Shown in pieces: positions 5,801 through 9,366 of a stretch of DNA of 9,366 nt. Location: positions 1-9,366 of the forward strand of contig JAGVWD010000046.1 of NCBI GenBank assembly GCA_018304445.1. Reading direction: 5' to 3'. The stretch's first letter is position 1; every line of letters starts with the position of its first letter. Under the pieces are notes generated by a model that searched no databases, was not told where the DNA came from, and saw nothing but the letters and a program-made list of their open reading frames with translations. Made by a program: the position numbers and the translations under genes. This stretch comes from Candidatus Iainarchaeum sp. (lineage in GTDB: Archaea; Iainarchaeota; Iainarchaeia; Iainarchaeales; JAXPJC01).

Positions 5801-7472
5801 ATTTCTGCATATCATAAACCACAAAATTTCCATATGCAAATGCAATTTCCCACTGAATTCCGGCTTCGGCATAATAAGGGGAGTCAAATGCATACCCCTT
5901 CTCAATCACAACGTATTTTATGCTCTCTTCCTTGACCAAATCATTGATGCATTCAATGCATTTATTCTCAATTATGTAATCCTGCTTATTTTTGTTTATC
6001 ATCATGATGCGCCAGGCCTTGTCCTGCAGGGTCTGGGTTTCCCCGAACGCGCCGAAGGTATCCCTCGGGAAATAGGCATAAACATCAAAAGGGATCTTAT
6101 TGGAATACATTGCCTGCGCAAGTGAATCCTTCGTAAGGAACAATGTTTTTTCCAGTGTTGGATCAAAATTGTAAAATTCCCGCGCAAATTGATAGCCCGA
6201 ATAGCTTATTTTTTCTTCCCCTTTTTGCAATTCCATTATGAGGCTTGAGGAGAAGAAGCTTGCGAGGCATATTGTGAGCAAGGCAATCTTGAAATATCTG
6301 TTCTGCGCAATTTTTGATTTTGCAAGCACGCCTGCTGCAAACACAACTGCAATAATCACAATCAAACTGATGAATTTTGAATGCGCTTCCTTCAGAACAA
6401 TGCCAAGGGCAATTATTGAATAGATTATTATAGAAAAAATGAACAACTTCAGCAGGAATTTTGCATTTGCATCAAGGAATTTTTTCCTGTTAGTAAAAAT
6501 AAGCACTAATGCAATAACGAATGCTGCGCTTGCTATAATTCCTATCCACAATGGAACAAAGCGCAGCGCTTCAACCAACAATTGCAATGAAATTGCGTTC
6601 TGGGCTTTCGGAAGCGCTAATGAATTTGCTATGTAGACCATAATCGGCACTGCAAGCGAGGGAATTGCAGGCAGCGCGGAAAAAACAAATTGTGAAAGCT
6701 TTCTGCCTGCCTCTTTAAGGCCTGTGCGCAGCAAAAGCGCAAGAATGAATATTACTGCAATGAGCGCTGATGCGAGATGCGAAGCAATTGCAATCGGGAA
6801 GAACAAATATGCAAGCCTGCTGCGCTTGAGATACATGTAAGCTGCAAGCAGCGCAAACGCCATCCCAAGAATCATAGGGTGCATGCCCCAGAAGAAGTTC
6901 TGGAACACGATGCGAGTTGAGATGAATAAAATTGCTGCAATTTCGCCTGCATGCTCACTCCTGAAAAATTCCCTTGCGAACAGGTAAATTGCAAGCAGTT
7001 CAACCGCGGCGATTATTGCCCCAATAAATGCATACCACAAATAATCTGGAATTATTGGAAGCAAATCCGAGAACAGCTTCACAAATGAGTGATATGCCAC
7101 ATAATAGCTGAACGCAACATCAGAATAGGGCGCATAGGTAAGGGGAATTTTCTCTGCGAGAAGGCGCGTTATTGTTATCTGCCCGGAATCAATGCTTGCG
7201 GAGTAAAAGGGGGTAATAAGAAAAACCGAATAAATGCAGAGCGCAAACATCAAAATTGAGAGCGCAAATATTCTCGGCTTTACCGCAAGGTCAAAATGGA
7301 ATTTCCTGTAAATTAAATAGCTTGCAATTGCGGAAACAACAAAAATGAATATTGAATTTCTCCACAAGTAGCCGAGCCAGAGGGAAATGAGGACTGAGGC
7401 TGAAATGAAAATAAATGCAAAGAGCAGCGCGGAGTTCGCAAATTTCTTAAATTTCATGGAATTTTCATTCAT
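5799..7472 (-). CDS. Large polytopic membrane protein, GT-C glycosyltransferase-like architecture
   Basis: About 557 residues with some 11-12 hydrophobic helices through residue ~412, then an extracytoplasmic C-terminal domain of about 140 residues containing a CxxC (C505, C508). After the second or third helix comes a loop with an acidic residue, SASIDSGQITITRLLAEKIP (D95), and a tyrosine-rich segment APYSDVAFSYYVAYHSF. This layout recalls lipid-sugar-dependent GT-C enzymes (ArnT/PMT-like and related archaeal proteins), where an acidic residue in the first external loop is catalytic. No family motif is decisive, so a transferase role is inference. The upstream flippase-like gene overlaps it. 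I chose the ATG at 7472, which has a weak GAG 8 nt upstream and overlaps the flippase stop. GTG at 7481 and ATG at 7457 are alternatives. It could equally be a polymerase or ligase, or an uncharacterised membrane protein. Confidence 0.85.
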   Translation of the reverse strand: MNENSMKFKKFANSALLFAFIFISASVLISLWLGYLWRNSIFIFVVSAIASYLIYRKFHFDLAVKPRIFALSILMFALCIYSVFLITPFYSASIDSGQITITRLLAEKIPLTYAPYSDVAFSYYVAYHSFVKLFSDLLPIIPDYLWYAFIGAIIAAVELLAIYLFAREFFRSEHAGEIAAILFISTRIVFQNFFWGMHPMILGMAFALLAAYMYLKRSRLAYLFFPIAIASHLASALIAVIFILALLLRTGLKEAGRKLSQFVFSALPAIPSLAVPIMVYIANSLALPKAQNAISLQLLVEALRFVPLWIGIIASAAFVIALVLIFTNRKKFLDANAKFLLKLFIFSIIIYSIIALGIVLKEAHSKFISLIVIIAVVFAAGVLAKSKIAQNRYFKIALLTICLASFFSSSLIMELQKGEEKISYSGYQFAREFYNFDPTLEKTLFLTKDSLAQAMYSNKIPFDVYAYFPRDTFGAFGETQTLQDKAWRIMMINKNKQDYIIENKCIECINDLVKEESIKYVVIEKGYAFDSPYYAEAGIQWEIAFAYGNFVVYDMQK

Positions 7473-8445
7473 TGCTTTCACTCAGGCCAAGTTTTACAGG
7501 CTCTGTTGAAAAGAGGAGCGCGCCTATAAGCGCGGAGAACCAGTAGCCTGCGAAAAGATATAGCAGGGAATAGGCGATTGCCATTTCCGGAACAATAGAA
7601 TAAAAGCCGAAAAGAAAAAGAAATGCCGCATCCCTTGTGCCTATTCCGGAAATGCTTATCGGAAGCAAATCAAGCAGCGCTGCTATCGGAACAAGTAAAA
7701 ACAGGAATATAATCGGGATTTGCGCATGAAGGTTCAGCGCAATAATGAGCATATATGCAAAGACAATCGCAAGAAGCCAGTCAAAAACCGCAATTGCAAC
7801 CGCCCTGGAAATGTGGATTTTCCCTTTTTTTATTGCATGCGCGAAGGAATCGTAAAAATCATGGAAGCTTGTTTTGAGCTTTTCCTTGTGCTCCATTGGC
7901 ACAAACATATTGTAGAAGGGCTTTGCAATCCTGCCGATGAAATTCCTCCTGAGGAAAAGGAATACTGCCGCGATGAATGCCAGGACAATGAGCGCAAGAT
8001 AGTGCAGGGGGATTACAACAATGTCAAACAGCAGGGCAAAGCCGGCTATTGCAAGCAGGCCCAGCACAAACAGCAAACTAACATCAATCAGCCTGTCAAT
8101 AAAAACTGTTGAGAGCGCCTTTCCAAGGGATTTTGTATTTTTTTGAAGGTAGAACGCGCGGGCAAAATCCCCTATGCGCGCAGGCGTGAAAACAGAAATG
8201 AAATAGCCTATGAAAAACACTTTAATGCATTTTCGCAGCGGAAAATCAGAATCATGCGCCCTTATTACCTCCCTCCACTTTACACCCTTCATAAATCCTG
8301 TGAGCAGTGCAAGCGCAAGCGCAATTGCAAAGAATGCGGGATTTGCATTTGCAAGGATTCCGAGCAGCTTGCCGATGTTGATATTGAGCAGTATGAATGC
8401 GAAAAGCGCAATTCCTATGAGGACAAGCAGCTTCTTTTTTGCCAT
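7465..8445 (-). CDS. Flippase-like integral membrane protein (UPF0104/AglD, lysylphosphatidylglycerol synthase TM family)
   Basis: About 326 residues and seven to eight membrane segments, a normal length for the family. Diagnostic motifs are FTPARIGDFARAFYL (86-100), TVFIDRLIDV (113-122) and LPISISGIGTRDAAF (261-275). Relatives include the membrane part of MprF and archaeal AglD-like proteins, linked to lipid or lipid-linked sugar translocation. The direct activity of this one is unproven. The reading frame is open to an ATG at 8466, but I prefer the ATG at 8445: it begins MAKKKLLVLIGIAL, and a TATA-like box at 8467-8476 lies about 26 bp upstream, so the 8466 ATG would be left untranscribed. 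The 3' end overlaps the GT-C-like gene by about 8 nt, indicating a coupled pair. The cupin-kinase gene is divergent, 106 bp away. Confidence 0.9.
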   Translation of the reverse strand: MAKKKLLVLIGIALFAFILLNINIGKLLGILANANPAFFAIALALALLTGFMKGVKWREVIRAHDSDFPLRKCIKVFFIGYFISVFTPARIGDFARAFYLQKNTKSLGKALSTVFIDRLIDVSLLFVLGLLAIAGFALLFDIVVIPLHYLALIVLAFIAAVFLFLRRNFIGRIAKPFYNMFVPMEHKEKLKTSFHDFYDSFAHAIKKGKIHISRAVAIAVFDWLLAIVFAYMLIIALNLHAQIPIIFLFLLVPIAALLDLLPISISGIGTRDAAFLFLFGFYSIVPEMAIAYSLLYLFAGYWFSALIGALLFSTEPVKLGLSESNE

Positions 8446-8466
8446 TATGCTATAACAGTGCCGCAT

Positions 8467-8476
8467 AATTTAAATA
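8467..8476 (-). promoter_or_regulatory. Candidate TATA box of the flippase/GT-C-like operon
   Basis: The minus strand reads TATTTAAATT, centred about 26 bp from the ATG at 8445. No Shine-Dalgarno site precedes that ATG, so a leaderless mRNA is likely. The box is the main argument for starting the flippase-like gene at 8445 rather than 8466. Confidence 0.55.
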
Positions 8477-8513
8477 ATGCTTCCAGTTTGAGCATTGTAC
8501 TATTTGTGATAAA

Positions 8514-8519
8514 TTTATA
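8514..8519 (+). promoter_or_regulatory. Candidate TATA box of the cupin-kinase gene
   Basis: TTTATA within AAATTTATAT would put a transcription start near 8543, 9 nt before the ATG at 8552. An in-frame ATG at 8519 overlaps the box and so would not be transcribed from this promoter. Confidence 0.45.
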
Positions 8520-8551
8520 TGCAGATTAATGGAATAATCTTTGAGATTGCA

Positions 8552-9366
8552 ATGAAGATTGTGGAAAAGGCCTGGGGCTCTGAGCAGTGGATTGCAAACA
8601 ACAGCAAGTACTGCGGTAAAATACTGAACCTGAAGCAGGGCTTCCGGTGCAGCAAGCACTTGCACAAGGAGAAGGACGAAACCTTCTATCTGCTTGAAGG
8701 GAAAGTCGCGCTTGAGCTCGGAAATAAAACAATACTGCTTAAGCCTGGCGATTCCGCGCATGTGCTGCAAAATACCCTGCACAGCTTTGCCGGCCTTGAG
8801 GACAGCAGGATAATAGAATTTTCCACAACGCACTCCGATGCGGATTCTTATAGAAAAACAAAAAGCGGGGCAATTCCTTTAAATCAAATTTTCGCGGAAA
8901 TGAAGCAGAAGAAAATTCTTGTTGTTGGGGATGTGATGCTTGATGAGTTTGTTATTGGAAATGTTGAGCGCATGTCACCTGAAGCGCCTGTTCCTGTAAT
9001 TAATGTGAAGGAAATTAAGCACACATTAGGCGGGACCGCAAACACTGCAAACAATATTTCTGCATTGGGCGCAAGGGCGGTTGTTGCGGGCATCATAGGA
9101 AACGATGCGGAAGGGAAATTGCTGCGCAAACTGATTGCAAATGCGAAAATTGATTCTTCCTGCCTGTTCGCAGCAAAGAGAAAAACAACCAAAAAGAGCA
9201 GGCTGTTGGCGGGAGCGCAGCAGATTGCCAGGATTGATTCTGAAGCAACCGAAAAAATAAGCAGGCCTGAGGAAGCAAAACTGATAAAATCAATTAAAAA
9301 TAAATTCAAGGGGATTGATGCCGTTATCGTATGCGATTACAACAAGGGCGTTATAACAAAGAATGT
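8552..9366 (+). CDS. Cupin / HldE-type (RfaE, PfkB-family) sugar kinase fusion, 3' partial
   Basis: An open frame of 271 codons runs off the window with no stop. Residues 1-105 are a cupin. The first motif fits G-x5-HxH-x4-E-x6-G exactly (G30, H36, H38, E43, G50), and PGD (65-67) with H77 supplies the second, so all four metal ligands are present. Its opening (VEKAWGSEQW) and end (EFSTTHSDADSYR) resemble sugar-phosphate-isomerase-type cupins. From residue 120 comes the kinase half of HldE/RfaE: ILVVGDVMLDEF (122-133), MSPEAPVPVI (141-150) and the PfkB glycine pair GGTANTANNISALGA (160-174). This kinase phosphorylates D-glycero-D-manno-heptose 7-phosphate at C1 for nucleotide-heptose synthesis. 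The second PfkB signature with the catalytic aspartate lies beyond the window, as would any nucleotidyltransferase domain. The start at 8552 is favoured by the TATA position, a GAG 6 nt upstream and homology; the in-frame ATG at 8519 is an alternative. Confidence 0.88.
   Translation, partial: MKIVEKAWGSEQWIANNSKYCGKILNLKQGFRCSKHLHKEKDETFYLLEGKVALELGNKTILLKPGDSAHVLQNTLHSFAGLEDSRIIEFSTTHSDADSYRKTKSGAIPLNQIFAEMKQKKILVVGDVMLDEFVIGNVERMSPEAPVPVINVKEIKHTLGGTANTANNISALGARAVVAGIIGNDAEGKLLRKLIANAKIDSSCLFAAKRKTTKKSRLLAGAQQIARIDSEATEKISRPEEAKLIKSIKNKFKGIDAVIVCDYNKGVITKN

Noticed and set aside
7720..8112. Plus-strand frame of 130 codons (and 8143-8529) opposite the flippase-like gene
   Set aside because: The flippase-like frame carries clear family motifs. 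The plus-strand products are low-complexity, charged and cysteine-rich, as expected of the reverse of a hydrophobic gene.
8519..8551. Upstream in-frame ATG at 8519 as the start of the cupin-kinase gene
   Set aside because: It overlaps the likely TATA box, and the added residues (MQINGIIFEIA) precede the natural opening of cupin homologues. The ATG at 8552 fits better.
8450..8833. Minus-strand open frame of 127 codons across the cupin region, and similar frames at 8526-8732 and 8884-9309
   Set aside because: They lie antisense to the cupin-kinase frame, whose translation matches two known domains. The antisense products show no recognisable domain.

Overview
The window looks archaeal. It encodes a TrmB-family regulator and an AglD/UPF0104-type flippase-like membrane protein. 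TATA-like boxes lie about 26-28 bp ahead of the first codon of three promoter-proximal genes, which suggests leaderless mRNAs. Genes inside the operon instead carry strong GGAGG-type Shine-Dalgarno sites. The lineage cannot be fixed from the sequence; a DPANN-like or other uncultivated archaeon is only a guess. Coding density is very high, no gap exceeds 120 bp, and I see no tRNA, rRNA, CRISPR array or insertion sequence.

Layout. (1) Positions 5-1024, minus strand: a Gfo/Idh/MocA sugar oxidoreductase. (2) Positions 1142-4557, minus strand: a four-gene operon read permease, ATPase, substrate-binding protein, then a flavin-reductase-like FMN-binding protein. The transporter is of the nitrate/sulfonate/taurine (NitT/TauT) class. 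(3) Positions 4653-5786, plus strand: a divergent TrmB-type regulator whose effector-binding domain appears to be present twice. The 95-bp gap between regulator and transporter holds two outward-facing TATA boxes with a 19-bp near-perfect palindrome between them, a good candidate for the regulator's operator. (4) Positions 5799-8445, minus strand: a flippase-like protein and a large GT-C-like membrane protein whose genes overlap. (5) Position 8552 to the window end, plus strand: the start of a single reading frame that joins a complete cupin domain to an HldE/RfaE-type heptose-7-phosphate kinase domain.

How the genes fit together. The outer genes (oxidoreductase, flippase-like protein, GT-C-like protein, cupin-sugar kinase) read as part of a nucleotide-sugar and surface glycosylation locus. 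The central block (transporter, flavin-reductase-like protein, regulator) reads as a self-contained uptake cassette that senses a small molecule. By eye the central block is much poorer in GCGC than both flanks, so it may have arrived separately. The two most notable items are the tandem-sensor TrmB regulator with its palindrome, and the cupin-HldE fusion.
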